A DNA stretch of 64,000 bases from an uncultured Rhodocyclaceae bacterium (GCA_934271525.1 CAKQRL010000001.1:62001-126000), one strand, 5' to 3'. Numbered from the stretch's first letter, positions 43,738 to 53,229 are shown. Notes: generated by a model from the sequence alone, not told the origin. Program-made: numbers and translations.

Positions 43738-45294
43738 TTATTCGTTTTCGCCAAAATGTGCGCCAATGGGATAATGCCAGCCAAAATCAAATCCGCGTGA
43801 TGAGACCACAAAACCCGCAGGCGCTTGCCGGCGTTTAAATTCGGCGCTTCTGAGACGCTGCCCAACGTCTTTTATTATATGCGGCGCAAAGCCTTTTTGT
43901 AGCAAAGTCGGCACGTCCGCCTTGCCTTCAATCATTTCTGCCAAAAGGGCATCCAACAAGTCGTAAGGCGGCAGAGAATCTTCATCCTTTTGATTGGGTT
44001 TTAATTCGGCGGATGGTGGTTTTTCAATCATCCGTTGCGGAATGACAGGCGACAAAGTATTGCGAAACTTCGCCAGCGCAAAAATCTGCGTTTTGTATAA
44101 ATCTTTAATCGGCGCAATGCCACCGATTAAATCGCCATAAAGTGTGGAATAACCAACGGCGCTTTCCGACTTGTTGCTTGTGTTAAGAACCACTGCGCCC
44201 GAGCGGTTGGAATAAGCCATTAAGAGTTGCCCACGAATGCGGGCTTGAAGATTTTCAAAGGTGGTGTCTGTATTGCTGGCTTTTAATTGTTCAAAAGGTT
44301 GAAAAAGCGCTTTTTCATAAGACTTCATCAAAGGCGCAATGGCAATTTCCACGGTCAACACATTTAAATTTTGAGCAATTGCCGCAGCATCTTCCAAACT
44401 TTCTTGGGAAGTAAAGGGAGAGGGCAAAATCAATGCCGTTACATTTTCAGCGTTCAAGGCATCAACTGCCAAAGCCAAAACCATGCCTGAATCAATGCCG
44501 CCCGACAAACCCACCACGGCGGTTTTAAAACCGTTACCCAAAGCGTATTTTTTTAAGGCAAAAGTCAAAGCATTCCAAATGCGGGATTCTGCCGATTCTT
44601 CAAAATCAGCAGTTTGTGTGAATTTATTGTCTTCTAAAACCAATGCGCCATTTTGTAAGTTTAAAAAAACAAGCGACTCATCAAAAGCAGGAGCTTGCCA
44701 AATTTTTTCGCCTTTTTTGTTAAAAGCGTGGGATTGCCCGCTGAAAATAAACGGCACTTCCAAGCCCAAACGGTTTAAAACAATTTGGTTGGGTGCGGCG
44801 CTTGGCGTTTTTTGGTGGTTAAACGGCGCTGATTTTAAAGCAACGCTTGCCACCAACGGCGGCGGCGCAAAGCCCACGGTTAAATCTTTAATAACAATCG
44901 GCGCGCAAATAGCCGCGTCTTCTTCGCTGGTAAAATAGCGTTTTTCAAAGCCTTCGGGCTTTTTGGCGTGGATTTTTTGAATGCTGCCGTTGTGGATTAA
45001 AATCGCGGCGTTGAGCAGTGCTTCGTTTTTCAAAAAAGGCGTGCCAATGATGATTGCCAAATGCGGAAAATCTTCCTGCGCTTTTTTGGCAATAAACAAT
45101 AAAGTTTGGTGAACCTTGTTTAAAAAATCAGGATTAAAAAAATAATCCGCCACAAAGCCAGTCAGCGCCAATTCCGGCGTGATTAAAATCTCGGCATGCG
45201 TGCATTTTGCCGCCGCATCCAAGATTTTTTTTGCGTTTTGGGCAGGTTCGCCCAAAACGCTTTCCATTTGCAAAATGGCTAAGCGCGTATTCAT
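43738..45294 (-). CDS. nadE: NAD synthetase with a degenerate glutaminase domain
   Basis: The 518-residue protein has the two-domain plan of glutamine-dependent NAD synthetases. The C-terminal synthetase domain is intact, with the P-loop SGGIDS and [20 protein letters not shown]. The N-terminal nitrilase-like domain begins normally ([13 protein letters not shown]), but the segment that should contain the catalytic Cys (ICED in relatives) is missing: GFAPPP is followed directly by [15 protein letters not shown]. Glutamine hydrolysis is therefore doubtful and ammonia may be used. A unit at 44348-44374 supplies VLTVEIA. The enzyme makes NAD from its deamido form. Confidence 0.9.
   Translation of the reverse strand: MNTRLAILQMESVLGEPAQNAKKILDAAAKCTHAEILITPELALTGFVADYFFNPDFLNKVHQTLLFIAKKAQEDFPHLAIIIGTPFLKNEALLNAAILIHNGSIQKIHAKKPEGFEKRYFTSEEDAAICAPIVIKDLTVGFAPPPLVASVALKSAPFNHQKTPSAAPNQIVLNRLGLEVPFIFSGQSHAFNKKGEKIWQAPAFDESLVFLNLQNGALVLEDNKFTQTADFEESAESRIWNALTFALKKYALGNGFKTAVVGLSGGIDSGMVLALAVDALNAENVTALILPSPFTSQESLEDAAAIAQNLNVLTVEIAIAPLMKSYEKALFQPFEQLKASNTDTTFENLQARIRGQLLMAYSNRSGAVVLNTSNKSESAVGYSTLYGDLIGGIAPIKDLYKTQIFALAKFRNTLSPVIPQRMIEKPPSAELKPNQKDEDSLPPYDLLDALLAEMIEGKADVPTLLQKGFAPHIIKDVGQRLRSAEFKRRQAPAGFVVSSRGFDFGWHYPIGAHFGENE
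44348..44374. repeat. ACCGTGGA repeat, single unit inside nadE
   Basis: TCCACGGTCAACACATTTAAATTTTGAG, read on minus as QNLNVLTVE in the synthetase domain. The A/T tract is weaker than in other copies, so it may be an evolved or chance match. Confidence 0.55.
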
Positions 45295-45821
45295 TTTTTT
45301 GCAAAACGTTCCACGCCATCCATAATTTCTTTGTGCGCAGCGTCAATGCCGCTCCAACCTTTCACTTTCACCCATTTGCCTTTTTCCAAATCTTTGTAAT
45401 GTTCAAAAAAATGTTGAATGCGGTCTTTTAAATGTTGCGGCACATCGGCAAGCGTTTGAAAAGCATCGTAAAGTGGTGTTAGTTTTGGCACAGGCACGGC
45501 AAGAATTTTGGCGTCTTCTCCGCTTTCATCTTCCATTTCCAACATGCCCAAAGCACGGCAACGAATAACCACGCCGCTGGGCAAGGTATAAGGCGCAATC
45601 ACCAAAACATCAACAGGGTCGCCATCGCCGGCTAACGTGTTGTTGATAAAACCGTAATTCACTGGATACGCCATTGACGTGCCCAAAAAGCGATCCACAA
45701 AAACAGCGTCCGTTTCTTTATCCACTTCAAATTTGATGGGATTAGAATCGGCGCCAATTTCAATGATGACGTTAAAATCATTCGGCAAATCTTTGCCCGC
45801 GGGAATATCTTTAAAAGCCAT
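45291..45821 (-). CDS. ppa: Inorganic pyrophosphatase, family I
   Basis: The 176-residue protein matches the E. coli enzyme in length. The metal-binding signature DGDPVDVLV is present, along with YPVNYGFI and the Lys/Tyr-containing stretch [13 protein letters not shown]. It hydrolyses pyrophosphate to drive biosynthetic reactions. It overlaps the nadE start by four bases, so the two are likely coexpressed, logical because NAD synthesis releases pyrophosphate. Confidence 0.97.
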   Translation of the reverse strand: MAFKDIPAGKDLPNDFNVIIEIGADSNPIKFEVDKETDAVFVDRFLGTSMAYPVNYGFINNTLAGDGDPVDVLVIAPYTLPSGVVIRCRALGMLEMEDESGEDAKILAVPVPKLTPLYDAFQTLADVPQHLKDRIQHFFEHYKDLEKGKWVKVKGWSGIDAAHKEIMDGVERFAKK

Positions 45822-45918
45822 GGCGAATCCTTTTGATAAAAAAACGCTTATTCTATTTTAAATTTTTGTTACAAAACGTGAAAAACAAATGAAACCCACG
45901 CCAAACAGCAAAAAAACT

Positions 45919-45998
45919 CAAAAAAATTTTGGGTTTACCGTGGATTTTTGAAAAAAAAGCGATTTTCCACGGTAAACGCCAAATTTTTTTCAAAAAAA
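45919..45998. repeat. ACCGTGGA repeat, head-to-head pair
   Basis: Cores at 45937-45944 and 45966-45973 face each other with a 21-base gap, and A/T tracts lie outside. It lies between ppa and the reductase gene. Confidence 0.9.
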
Positions 45999-46027
45999 AC
46001 CTGCTTTCAAAAAAGCAGGTTTTGTTT
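45992..46027. terminator. Rho-independent terminator after the reductase gene
   Basis: CCTGCTTT (46000-46007) pairs with AAAGCAGG (46012-46019). On minus it is followed by eight T (the A run 45992-45999). It ends the short-chain reductase transcript and is separate from the adjacent repeat. Confidence 0.85.
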
Positions 46028-46048
46028 TTTTGGATTTTAAAAAATCAA

Positions 46049-46837
46049 TTAACCGCGCGAACCCAAACGCAAGCCGCCATGCACAAAGAGCACTTCGCCT
46101 GCGATGGCTTCGTTGCGGTAAAGTTCCAACATGGCAGAGACAATTTCTTCGGCTTGGTTCATACGGCCGATTGGAATATCCGCTTCAATGGCAGCCAAGG
46201 CTTCTTGGTTCATCCCAGCCGTCATTGCGGTGGCGGTGTAACCCGGAGCCACGGCGTTGATGCGAATTTGTGCGCCCAATTTGCGGCGCATCATTTCAGC
46301 GGTTAACACTTTGGGGAAAACGCTCATCGCCGCTTTGGTGGAAGAATAATTGATTTGACCAGCTGTTCCCAAAGAACCCGTGGAAGAAATGGTAATCACC
46401 GCACCTTTGGAGTTGGTTAAAATCATTTGTTCCATGCAATCGCGCACGGTTAAAAACACGCCGGTTAAGTTAATGCCGATGACTTTGTTCCATTTGTCCA
46501 AAGACATTTTTTTAACGGTGCCCGGATTTTTTTTGTCGGGAGAGACGCACATGCCATCGGCAATCACGCCGGCACAAGGTGCAACCAAATTGATTTTGCC
46601 GAATTTTTCAACGGCTTTTTTGGCTAAATTTTCGGTATCTTCTTCGCTGGTGACGTTTGTTTTGACGCAAAGGCAGTTGTCAGCACCCAATTCAGCAGTA
46701 ATTTCAGGGAAAACGGCATCGTTAAAGTCGCCAATCACAACTTTACCGCCTTCTTTCACCCAACGGGTTGCCAAAGCGCGACCAATACCACTGGAACCGC
46801 CGGTGATAACTGCAACATTGCCTTGAATTTCCAACAT
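46049..46837 (-). CDS. Short-chain dehydrogenase/reductase, 3-oxoacyl or acetoacetyl reductase-like
   Basis: From the ATG at 46837, with AGGAG eight bases upstream, the protein has 262 residues. It has the NAD(P)-binding motif GGSSGIG, the Tyr-Lys pair in YSSTKAA, and INAVAPGYTATAM. FabG or PhaB-like reductases share this pattern. Divergent phaR beside it suggests a link with polyhydroxybutyrate synthesis, but the substrate cannot be fixed. The fatty-acid genes usually next to fabG are absent. An upstream ATG at 46906 is rejected because it lies in the promoter region. Confidence 0.88.
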   Translation of the reverse strand: MLEIQGNVAVITGGSSGIGRALATRWVKEGGKVVIGDFNDAVFPEITAELGADNCLCVKTNVTSEEDTENLAKKAVEKFGKINLVAPCAGVIADGMCVSPDKKNPGTVKKMSLDKWNKVIGINLTGVFLTVRDCMEQMILTNSKGAVITISSTGSLGTAGQINYSSTKAAMSVFPKVLTAEMMRRKLGAQIRINAVAPGYTATAMTAGMNQEALAAIEADIPIGRMNQAEEIVSAMLELYRNEAIAGEVLFVHGGLRLGSRG

Positions 46838-46879
46838 TTTTAAGACTCCTTTTGGTTTAAAAAAAATCAGCATTGTAGC

Positions 46880-46922
46880 ACTTTGCAGAATGAAAAAATT
46901 TTTCATTTATAATGCAGTGCAA
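46880..46922 (+). promoter_or_regulatory. phaR promoter with possible PhaR operator
   Basis: TATAAT at 46908-46913 is a perfect -10 box for phaR; TTGCAG at 46883-46888 is a weak -35 with long spacing. TGCAGTGCA at 46913-46921 is a palindromic-type site, and TGCAAAGTGC lies on minus nearby. TGC-rich sites are typical PhaR targets, so autoregulation is plausible. Confidence 0.5.
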
Positions 46923-46948
46923 AATTTTTGAACAAAAGGATCAACAAG

Positions 46949-47425
46949 GTGCGTTTAATTAAAAAATATTCCAATCGCCGTTTGTATGATACGGAAAACA
47001 GCGCGTATATTACTTTGGGCGGCATTAAAGAATTGGTGGTTCAAGGCGTGCCTTTGGAAGTGCGTGATGCCAAAACCGATGAAGATTTAACGCGCAGCAT
47101 TATGTTGCAGGTTATTTTGGAAGAAGAATCAATGGGTTCGCCTTTGTTTTCTTTGGAATTGTTAAAAAGTTTGATTCGTTTTCACGGCAGCGCTTTGCAG
47201 GAAATGCTCTCCATTTATTTGGAAAACAATATGAAAGCCTTTGTGGATTTTCAGCAAAATATGCAAGAACAATCACGCAAAATGGGCGATGCGGATTTTT
47301 GGGCAAAATCTTTGCAGTTTCATCAGCCCGCCTTGCAATCTATGATGAATGCTTATGTGGCGCATTCGCAAAATGTGTTGCAGCAAATGTCGCCTATTTT
47401 TTCTGTTTTTAATCAAGAAAAATGA
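46949..47425 (+). CDS. phaR: Polyhydroxyalkanoate synthesis repressor PhaR
   Basis: The start is GTG at 46949, with AAAGGA eight bases upstream, giving 158 residues. RLIKKYSNRRLYDTENSAYITL is the DNA- and PHB-binding N-terminal domain, and SLIRFHGSALQEMLSIYLENNM belongs to the C-terminal accumulation-regulator domain. PhaR binds nascent polymer and represses phasin genes and itself when free. phaC is 20 kb away. The stop overlaps the hda start by four bases, an unusual link of storage control with replication control. Confidence 0.95.
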   Translation: MRLIKKYSNRRLYDTENSAYITLGGIKELVVQGVPLEVRDAKTDEDLTRSIMLQVILEEESMGSPLFSLELLKSLIRFHGSALQEMLSIYLENNMKAFVDFQQNMQEQSRKMGDADFWAKSLQFHQPALQSMMNAYVAHSQNVLQQMSPIFSVFNQEK

Positions 47426-48087
47426 CCGCTTTTCAGCCGAAATTGGCAGGCTTTCCCGAAGTGTTGCCAAGTTTTGAAAATTTTATGGCGGGTGAAAACG
47501 AGGCAGTTTTGTCGCTTTTAAAAGCGTGGTTGGAAAATCCCGAATCGGCGGTTTTTTTTCTATACGGCGAATCGGGCGCGGGGAAAACGCATTTGTTAAA
47601 GGCAGCCAATGTTTTTTATTGCGATTTGGCGCAAAACCCGAATTTAGAAAATCTGCCGAATGTTGAAACAACAAAAATTTTAGCGCTGGATAATTTTCAA
47701 AAAATAAACGCCATTGGCCAGCAGAATTTTTTCAACGCTTTTAACCAAAAAACGCAATATTTTTTGGTTGCGGCTAATCAACCGCCTTTGCATTTGCATT
47801 TGCGAGAAGATGTGAAAAATCGGCTTGGCACGGGTTTAATCTACCGCTTAAAACCCTTGGCTGAATTGCAAAAATCCGCAGCGCTTTTGAAGTGGGCAAA
47901 GGATGAAGGCGTGCATTTGTCTGATTCCGTTTTGCATTATGTTTTAACGCATTGCGCGCGTGATATGAAAAGTCTGCAAACATTGCTTAAAAAAGCCGAT
48001 GATTTTTGCTTTGCACAAAAACGGCAACTCACCGTGCCATTGATTAAACAATTATTAGAGAACCCTGATGAACTTAGCACTTTTTGA
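47422..48087 (+). CDS. hda: DnaA-homologous regulator Hda
   Basis: The 221-residue protein resembles the ATPase domain of DnaA without its DNA-binding part. It has a Walker A motif, GESGAGKTH, and a Walker B-like segment ILALDNFQKI. In other bacteria Hda with the beta clamp triggers hydrolysis of DnaA-ATP after initiation. The start overlaps phaR and its end overlaps the HAD gene by 20 bases. The Hda-HAD pair is common in betaproteobacteria. The N-terminal clamp-binding motif is not obvious. Confidence 0.9.
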   Translation: MTAFQPKLAGFPEVLPSFENFMAGENEAVLSLLKAWLENPESAVFFLYGESGAGKTHLLKAANVFYCDLAQNPNLENLPNVETTKILALDNFQKINAIGQQNFFNAFNQKTQYFLVAANQPPLHLHLREDVKNRLGTGLIYRLKPLAELQKSAALLKWAKDEGVHLSDSVLHYVLTHCARDMKSLQTLLKKADDFCFAQKRQLTVPLIKQLLENPDELSTF

Positions 48088-48736
48088 TTTGGATAATACC
48101 TTGCTTGACACCGATTCGGACTACGAATGGGGCGTTTTTTTGTGCGAAATTGGCGCGGTGGATTTAGCCGAATTTCGCCGCGATAACGACAAATTTATGG
48201 CGGATTACAACCGCGGGCAATTAAACGTGCATGAATTTTTAGCCTTTCAATTTGCCCCTTTGAAAAAATACCCGCGCGCCATTTTGGAAAAATGGCATGC
48301 GGATTTTATGCAAAAAAAAATCATTCCCCGCGTGTTAAAAAAAGGGCAAATGAAAATTGCCGAACATCAAAATAATGGCGATGTTTTGTTGTTGGTTTCA
48401 GCCACCAACACCTTTGTTGTTGCGCCCATTGCGCGGTATTTGGGCATTGCCAACGTGGCATCAACCATTGCCGCGCAAAATGAAAAGGGCGATTTTACTG
48501 GCGAAGTTCGCGGCGCGCCGTCTTTTCAAGCAGGCAAAATTGAAGCGGTGGAACGCTGGCTAGAATCCCAAGGCTACTTTTGGGATTATTTTGAAAAAAC
48601 GTTTTTTTATAGCGATTCGTTTAACGATTTGCCGTTGTTGCGTAAAGTGAGCCATCCTTGCGCGGTGAATCCCGATGCCAAACTATTCAAACACGCGCAG
48701 GATAATGGCTGGCAAATTTTGGATTTTCGCGGATAA
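48068..48736 (+). CDS. HAD-IB family hydrolase, SerB-like
   Basis: The 222-residue protein has the motif DLDNTLLD at 7-14, VSATNTF as motif II and YSDSFNDLPLL as motif IV. It belongs to the HAD subfamily IB of small phosphatases, which includes histidinol-phosphate and phosphoserine phosphatases. The substrate is unknown. It is preceded by hda and shares its transcription. A palindromic repeat follows about ten bases after its stop. Confidence 0.88.
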   Translation: MNLALFDLDNTLLDTDSDYEWGVFLCEIGAVDLAEFRRDNDKFMADYNRGQLNVHEFLAFQFAPLKKYPRAILEKWHADFMQKKIIPRVLKKGQMKIAEHQNNGDVLLLVSATNTFVVAPIARYLGIANVASTIAAQNEKGDFTGEVRGAPSFQAGKIEAVERWLESQGYFWDYFEKTFFYSDSFNDLPLLRKVSHPCAVNPDAKLFKHAQDNGWQILDFRG

Positions 48737-48745
48737 TTTTGATTT

Positions 48746-48796
48746 TCCACGGTCAACCGCTTATTTTTTTGAAAAAAATAAACGGTTGACCGTGGA
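48746..48796. repeat. ACCGTGGA repeat, tail-to-tail pair
   Basis: Near-perfect palindrome: TCCACGGTCAACCG arms around TTATTTTTTT-G-AAAAAAATAA. It is one of the best-preserved copies, between the HAD gene and the DUF6394 gene, followed by T5. Confidence 0.93.
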
Positions 48797-48811
48797 TTTT
48801 TGGAGCAGACG

Positions 48812-49195
48812 ATGAATCTTGAAAAAGTTATTTTCAGTTTTTTTATTTTGCTGGCGGCAACGCTGAATTTTGGTTTTTTTTCAGGCGATATGTCCAACCC
48901 CGAACTGCACAATGTTTATGAATTGGGCGCGGCTTTGGTGGTCAGTCTCATTGCCACCGCTTTGAAATTTGGCGATAGAACACAAATTGGCGCCATTCAT
49001 TTGGCAGCTTCTTTGGTTGCCGACTTGCTTTTGATTGCCGCGGCAATGACTTGGGCGGCGGCTTCACACATGAGCGATTTTGGAATGACGGCTTACAGTA
49101 TGGCAAGCATTGTTTCGCTCACCGGCGGAGCGCTTCTTGCCAACATTGTGTCGGTGATTATTTTGATTATTGAAACGGTGATGTTGCGCCGATAA
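48812..49195 (+). CDS. DUF6394 family membrane protein
   Basis: The 127-residue protein has four hydrophobic segments (VIFSFFILLAATLNFGFF, GAALVVSLIATALKF, AASLVADLLLIAAAMTW, ALLANIVSVIILIIETV). GGAG seven bases upstream supports the ATG at 48812 over a TTG at 48800. The family is found next to TrkA-type K+ channel genes, as here, so it may be an accessory subunit. The role is unproven. Confidence 0.75.
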   Translation: MNLEKVIFSFFILLAATLNFGFFSGDMSNPELHNVYELGAALVVSLIATALKFGDRTQIGAIHLAASLVADLLLIAAAMTWAAASHMSDFGMTAYSMASIVSLTGGALLANIVSVIILIIETVMLRR

Positions 49196-49212
49196 GTTTA
49201 AAGTTCGCCAAA

Positions 49213-50994
49213 ATGTTGTGGGACAACGCTTTTTTTCTCATTATGCGGCGCATGCGTGCGCCCATTGTGATTTTGATTGTCGTTTATGCCATTTCCATTT
49301 TGGGCTTGACGATGATTCCGGGCGAGTTTGGCGCGCCGCCTTTGAGTTTTTTTCACGCTTTTTATTTTATTAGTTACACCGCCACAACCATTGGTTTTGG
49401 CGAAGTGCCGCACACTTTTTCGGATGCCCAGCGTTTGTGGGTAACCATTTGCATTTATTTAACGGTGATTAGTTGGTCGTATTCCATTGTCACGTTGATT
49501 GCGCTTTTTAACGACAAAGCCTTTCAATTAACCATTGTGACCAATCGCTTTTGGCGGCGCGTCAAACGCATTAAAGAACCGTTTTATATTATTTGCGGTT
49601 GTGGGGAAACAGGCAGTTTGATTGCGCATAGTTTTGATTATATGAACCGCGTTTTTGCGGTGATAGAAAAAAACGACCAACGCGTGCAGGAATTGGCTTT
49701 GGAGAGTTTTCATTCTGTGCCCGCAATTTTAAATGCCGATGCATCGCTGCCAGATAATTTGCGTTTGGCTGGTTTGGAAAACCCCAAATGCCAAGGCGTT
49801 TTGGCGGTAACCGATGATGAAGAAGCCAATTTGGCCATTGCCATTGCCGTGCGGTTGATTAACCCCAAAATTCCGGTGATTGCGCGCGCCAGAACGCCCA
49901 CTGTGCATGACAATATGGCTTCTTTTGGCACCAATTACATTATCAATCCCTTTGAGCGCTTTGCTGATTATTTGGTGTTGGCGATTGCGCGCCCCGAGCG
50001 CATTCGTTTGATTCAAATTTTAACGAGTTTGCCCGATGAAAAAATTCCGCCCGGGCATTATCCGCCGTCTGGTTATTGGGTTTTGTGCGGTTACGGCCGA
50101 TTCGGGCGCGCCGTTGCCAATCGCTTACAAAAAGCCGGCATTGATATTACGATTATTGACCCCGCTTTGGTGGATGCCGCCCAGCGCGTGGTGGGCGATG
50201 GCACGGAAGAGAGCACCTTAAAAGAAGCACGCATTGTTGATGCCGTTGGCATTATCGCGGGCACGCATAGCGATGTGAATAATTTGTCCATTGCCGTTAC
50301 CGCGCGCGCTTTAAAAGAAGATTTGTTCGTGGTGGTGCGCCAAAACCACGCTTACAACAATTTTTTGTTTGATTCTTTTGAAGCCGATGCCCGCGTTATT
50401 CCCAGCAGAATTGTGGCGCAAGAATGTATGGCCATTTTAACCGCGCCTTTGCTTGCCAATTTTTTGGAATTGTTAAGAAAAGAAGAAGAAAATTGGAGCC
50501 GCGCGTTGGTGGAGCGTTTGGAAAACTTGTGCGATGGTTTAACTCCCGTCATTTGGGAAATCAAACTCAACATTTCAGAGGCCAACGCCGCTTACCACGC
50601 TTTGATGCGCGGCACGCGTTTTTCGCTTGCTGATATTTTGCTGGATTCTGCCGACCGTTATCAAACTTTGGCAATAGTGCCGTTGATGATTGTGCGCGCC
50701 CAAGAATTTATTTTGGTGCCCAATGAAGATTTTATTTTGGCAGCAGGCGATAAAATTCTTTTTGCCAGTTCTTTTATTGCCCGCTACAAATTGACCTTAA
50801 CTTTGCAAAACATCAACGAATTTAATTATGTTTTAACCGGCAAAGAAGAATCGGGTTGGTTGTGGAAAACGCTGAGCACTTGGTGGCAAAACAATCACCA
50901 AAAAAACGCAGAATCGCCAAAAATTGAAAACGGCAAAAACAAAATCGAAAACGCCAAAGTTAAGGCGGATAACGGCAAAGGGGAGAAAAAATGA
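49213..50994 (+). CDS. Potassium channel-like protein with two TrkA-N (RCK) domains
   Basis: The 593-residue protein has two membrane segments around a pore loop with the selectivity-filter-like sequence TATTIGFGE instead of the usual TVGYG. Two cytosolic RCK domains follow, with [10 protein letters not shown] and [11 protein letters not shown] as dinucleotide motifs, then TrkA-C-like parts. The C-terminal 40 residues are Lys/Asn/Glu-rich. It should be a regulated K+ or cation channel. The filter change leaves selectivity uncertain. It starts 18 bases after DUF6394 and touches rfaE2 at its 3' end. Confidence 0.85.
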   Translation: MLWDNAFFLIMRRMRAPIVILIVVYAISILGLTMIPGEFGAPPLSFFHAFYFISYTATTIGFGEVPHTFSDAQRLWVTICIYLTVISWSYSIVTLIALFNDKAFQLTIVTNRFWRRVKRIKEPFYIICGCGETGSLIAHSFDYMNRVFAVIEKNDQRVQELALESFHSVPAILNADASLPDNLRLAGLENPKCQGVLAVTDDEEANLAIAIAVRLINPKIPVIARARTPTVHDNMASFGTNYIINPFERFADYLVLAIARPERIRLIQILTSLPDEKIPPGHYPPSGYWVLCGYGRFGRAVANRLQKAGIDITIIDPALVDAAQRVVGDGTEESTLKEARIVDAVGIIAGTHSDVNNLSIAVTARALKEDLFVVVRQNHAYNNFLFDSFEADARVIPSRIVAQECMAILTAPLLANFLELLRKEEENWSRALVERLENLCDGLTPVIWEIKLNISEANAAYHALMRGTRFSLADILLDSADRYQTLAIVPLMIVRAQEFILVPNEDFILAAGDKILFASSFIARYKLTLTLQNINEFNYVLTGKEESGWLWKTLSTWWQNNHQKNAESPKIENGKNKIENAKVKADNGKGEKK

Positions 50995-51470
50995 TTTTTA
51001 ATGCGCCCGATTTTCAAAAAAAAATCACGTTGACCGTGGAAAATCTCGCTCTTTTGCCGCGCCCTATTGTTTTTACCAATGGTTGTTTTGATATTTTGCA
51101 CGCCGGCCACGTCACTTATTTGGCGCAAGCCAAAAGTTTGGGAAAATCCTTGGTGGTGGCTTTAAATACCGATGAATCGGTCAAACGCTTGGGCAAAGGC
51201 GATGCGCGCCCGTTTAATCCTTTAAACGAGCGAATGGCGGTGATTGCCGCTTTGGAAAGTGTGGATGCGGTAATTGGTTTTGATGAGAATACCCCCTTGA
51301 ATTTGATTCAAAAAATCCGCCCAGATGTGTTGGTGAAAGGCGGTGATTGGGAAATTACCAACATTGTTGGCGCCGACTTTGTTTTAAAAAACGGCGGCAA
51401 GGTGTTTGCCATTCCTTTTGTTTTTCCTACTTCTACCACAAAACTTGCCGATAAAATTAAGAAAAGTTGA
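50991..51470 (+). CDS. rfaE2: D-glycero-beta-D-manno-heptose 1-phosphate adenylyltransferase
   Basis: The 159-residue protein has the nucleotidyltransferase motif [17 protein letters not shown] near residues 27-43 and a C-terminal FPTSTT. It is the separate HldE C-domain used in beta- and epsilonproteobacteria and makes ADP-heptose for the LPS core. GGGGAG seven bases before the ATG serves as ribosome site. Residues 9-18 ([10 protein letters not shown]) come from an in-frame repeat unit just before the catalytic core. It overlaps the channel gene by four bases. Confidence 0.93.
   Translation: MIFNAPDFQKKITLTVENLALLPRPIVFTNGCFDILHAGHVTYLAQAKSLGKSLVVALNTDESVKRLGKGDARPFNPLNERMAVIAALESVDAVIGFDENTPLNLIQKIRPDVLVKGGDWEITNIVGADFVLKNGGKVFAIPFVFPTSTTKLADKIKKS
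51014..51044. repeat. ACCGTGGA repeat, single unit inside rfaE2
   Basis: A CAAAAAAAAAT tract then CGTTGACCGTGGAAAAT, read as [10 protein letters not shown]. It uses the same reading frame as the unit in coaE. Confidence 0.87.
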
Positions 51471-51524
51471 TGTTTTTCTTTGCTACTTTTCCCACAAAAA
51501 ATTGGTTAGAAGGTTTAAAAAAAC

Positions 51525-51552
51525 TTGACGCAATTTTCTCTTCGTTTACAAT
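51525..51552 (+). promoter_or_regulatory. Strong sigma-70 promoter for the tRNA-tuf operon
   Basis: TTGACG at 51525-51530 and TACAAT at 51547-51552, separated by 16 bases, twelve bases before tRNA-Tyr. This is close to consensus, as expected for a stable RNA promoter. Confidence 0.8.
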
Positions 51553-51563
51553 CACGCCTTTTT

Positions 51564-51648
51564 GGAGGGATTCCCGAGCGGTCAAAGGGAGCAGACTGTA
51601 AATCTGCCGGCTCAGCCTTCGAAGGTTCGAATCCTTCTCCCTCCACCA
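51564..51648 (+). tRNA. tRNA-Tyr (GTA)
   Basis: An 85-base sequence with acceptor GGAGGGA pairing with TCCCTCC, long variable arm, T-loop GTTCGAATCC and encoded CCA. The anticodon loop CTGTAAA gives GTA. It starts the tRNA-Tyr-Gly-Thr-tuf operon. Confidence 0.97.
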
Positions 51649-51674
51649 GTTTCGGCAATCGGCGGGCAAGCGAA

Positions 51675-51748
51675 GCGGGTGTAGCTCAATGGTAGAGCAG
51701 AAGCCTTCCAAGCTTAAGACGAGGGTTCGATTCCCTTCACCCGCTCCA
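51675..51748 (+). tRNA. tRNA-Gly (TCC)
   Basis: A 74-base cloverleaf with acceptor GCGGGTG pairing with CACCCGC, T-loop GTTCGATTCC and encoded CCA. The anticodon loop CTTCCAA gives TCC. Confidence 0.97.
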
Positions 51749-51749
51749 A

Positions 51750-51824
<75 letters not shown>

Positions 51825-51848
51825 TTTTTATTGATAGAGGTAATGATT

Positions 51849-53039
51849 ATGGCCAAGGAAAAATTTGAACGCACGAAACCGCATGTGAATGTAGGGACGA
51901 TTGGGCACGTAGACCATGGTAAGACGACGTTGACGGCGGCGATTACGAGTGTATTGTCCAAGAAGTATGGTGGTTCGGCGAAGAAGTATGATGAGATTGA
52001 CGCGGCGCCGGAAGAGAAGGCGCGTGGGATTACGATTAACACGGCGCATGTGGAGTATGAAACGGAGAATAGACACTACGCGCACGTGGATTGTCCGGGG
52101 CACGCGGACTATGTGAAGAATATGATTACAGGTGCGGCGCAAATGGACGGTGCGATTTTGGTGTGTTCAGCTGCGGATGGTCCGATGCCGCAAACGCGCG
52201 AACACATTTTGTTGGCGCGCCAAGTGGGCGTTCCTTATATTATTGTTTATTTGAACAAATGCGACCAAGTAGACGATGCGGAACTGTTGGAATTGGTGGA
52301 AATGGAAGTGCGGGAATTGCTTTCCAAATATGATTTCCCGGGCGATGATATTCCCATTGTGAAAGGTTCTGCTTTGAAGGCATTGGAAGGCGACCAAAGC
52401 GAGATTGGCGAGCCGAGCATTTTCAAATTGGCAGAAGCATTGGATTCTTATATTCCCACGCCGGAACGTGCGATTGACCAACCGTTTTTGATGCCGGTTG
52501 AAGATGTGTTTTCAATTTCTGGTCGTGGCACGGTGGTAACGGGCAGAGTGGAGCGCGGCATTATTAAAGTGGGCGAAGAGATTGAAATTGTGGGGATTAA
52601 AGCCACGAGCAAAACGACCTGCACGGGTGTTGAGATGTTCCGCAAATTGTTGGATCAAGGTCAAGCTGGGGATAATATCGGCGTGCTTTTGCGCGGCACC
52701 AAACGTGAAGAAGTGGAACGCGGTCAAGTGTTGTGCAAACCGGGGACGATTACCCCGCACACCCATTTCACAGGCGAAGTGTATGTTTTGTCCAAAGACG
52801 AAGGCGGACGCCACACGCCATTTTTTAATAACTACCGCCCACAATTTTACTTTCGCACAACGGACGTGACGGGAGCGATTACTTTGCCGGAAGGCACCGA
52901 GATGGTGATGCCCGGGGATAACGTTGCGATGACGGTGAAATTGATTAGTCCGATTGCGATGGAAGAAGGCTTACGCTTTGCGATTCGCGAAGGTGGACGC
53001 ACGGTAGGTGCCGGCGTGGTGAGTAAAATCATCGAGTAG
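51849..53039 (+). CDS. tuf: Elongation factor Tu
   Basis: The 396-residue GTPase has G1 GHVDHGKT, G3 [10 protein letters not shown]4 NKCDQ, and the full domain II and III. GAGG eight bases upstream marks the ATG at 51849; a longer frame through tRNA-Thr is an artefact. EF-Tu delivers aminoacyl-tRNA to ribosomes. Up to about 52190 codons are dominated by AAG, ACG and GCG, whereas later codons follow the window's usual AAA and GGC style. That switch within one gene suggests gene conversion or a mosaic origin. A second copy is usual in betaproteobacteria. Confidence 0.98.
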   Translation: MAKEKFERTKPHVNVGTIGHVDHGKTTLTAAITSVLSKKYGGSAKKYDEIDAAPEEKARGITINTAHVEYETENRHYAHVDCPGHADYVKNMITGAAQMDGAILVCSAADGPMPQTREHILLARQVGVPYIIVYLNKCDQVDDAELLELVEMEVRELLSKYDFPGDDIPIVKGSALKALEGDQSEIGEPSIFKLAEALDSYIPTPERAIDQPFLMPVEDVFSISGRGTVVTGRVERGIIKVGEEIEIVGIKATSKTTCTGVEMFRKLLDQGQAGDNIGVLLRGTKREEVERGQVLCKPGTITPHTHFTGEVYVLSKDEGGRHTPFFNNYRPQFYFRTTDVTGAITLPEGTEMVMPGDNVAMTVKLISPIAMEEGLRFAIREGGRTVGAGVVSKIIE

Positions 53040-53069
53040 AAAGTAGAAAGAGGAAGTAGAAAGCAAAAA

Positions 53070-53121
53070 TCCACGGTAGGCGCGCAATTTTTTTTGAAAA
53101 AAATTCAGCGTTGACCGTGGA
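53070..53121. repeat. ACCGTGGA repeat, tail-to-tail pair after tuf
   Basis: TCCACGGTAGGCG and GCGTTGACCGTGGA arms around T8-G-A7. Three GTAGAAAG-type repeats (53036-53063) precede it. It separates tuf from tRNA-Trp and may terminate or attenuate transcription. Confidence 0.88.
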
Positions 53122-53153
53122 AAATCGCTTTTAAAACTTAAAGGCTTGGAGTT

Positions 53154-53229
53154 AGGGGTATAGCTCAACTGGCAGAGCGTCGGTCTCCAAAACCGAAGGT
53201 TGGGGGTTCGATTCCCTCTGCCCCTGCCA
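53154..53229 (+). tRNA. tRNA-Trp (CCA)
   Basis: A 76-base cloverleaf with acceptor AGGGGTA pairing with TGCCCCT, T-loop GTTCGATTCC and encoded CCA. The anticodon loop CTCCAAA gives CCA. It lies directly upstream of secE, as in many proteobacteria. Confidence 0.97.

Noticed and set aside
53036..53063. Three GTAGAAAG-type repeats after tuf
   Set aside because: Too short and imperfect to be called an array or a regulatory site.
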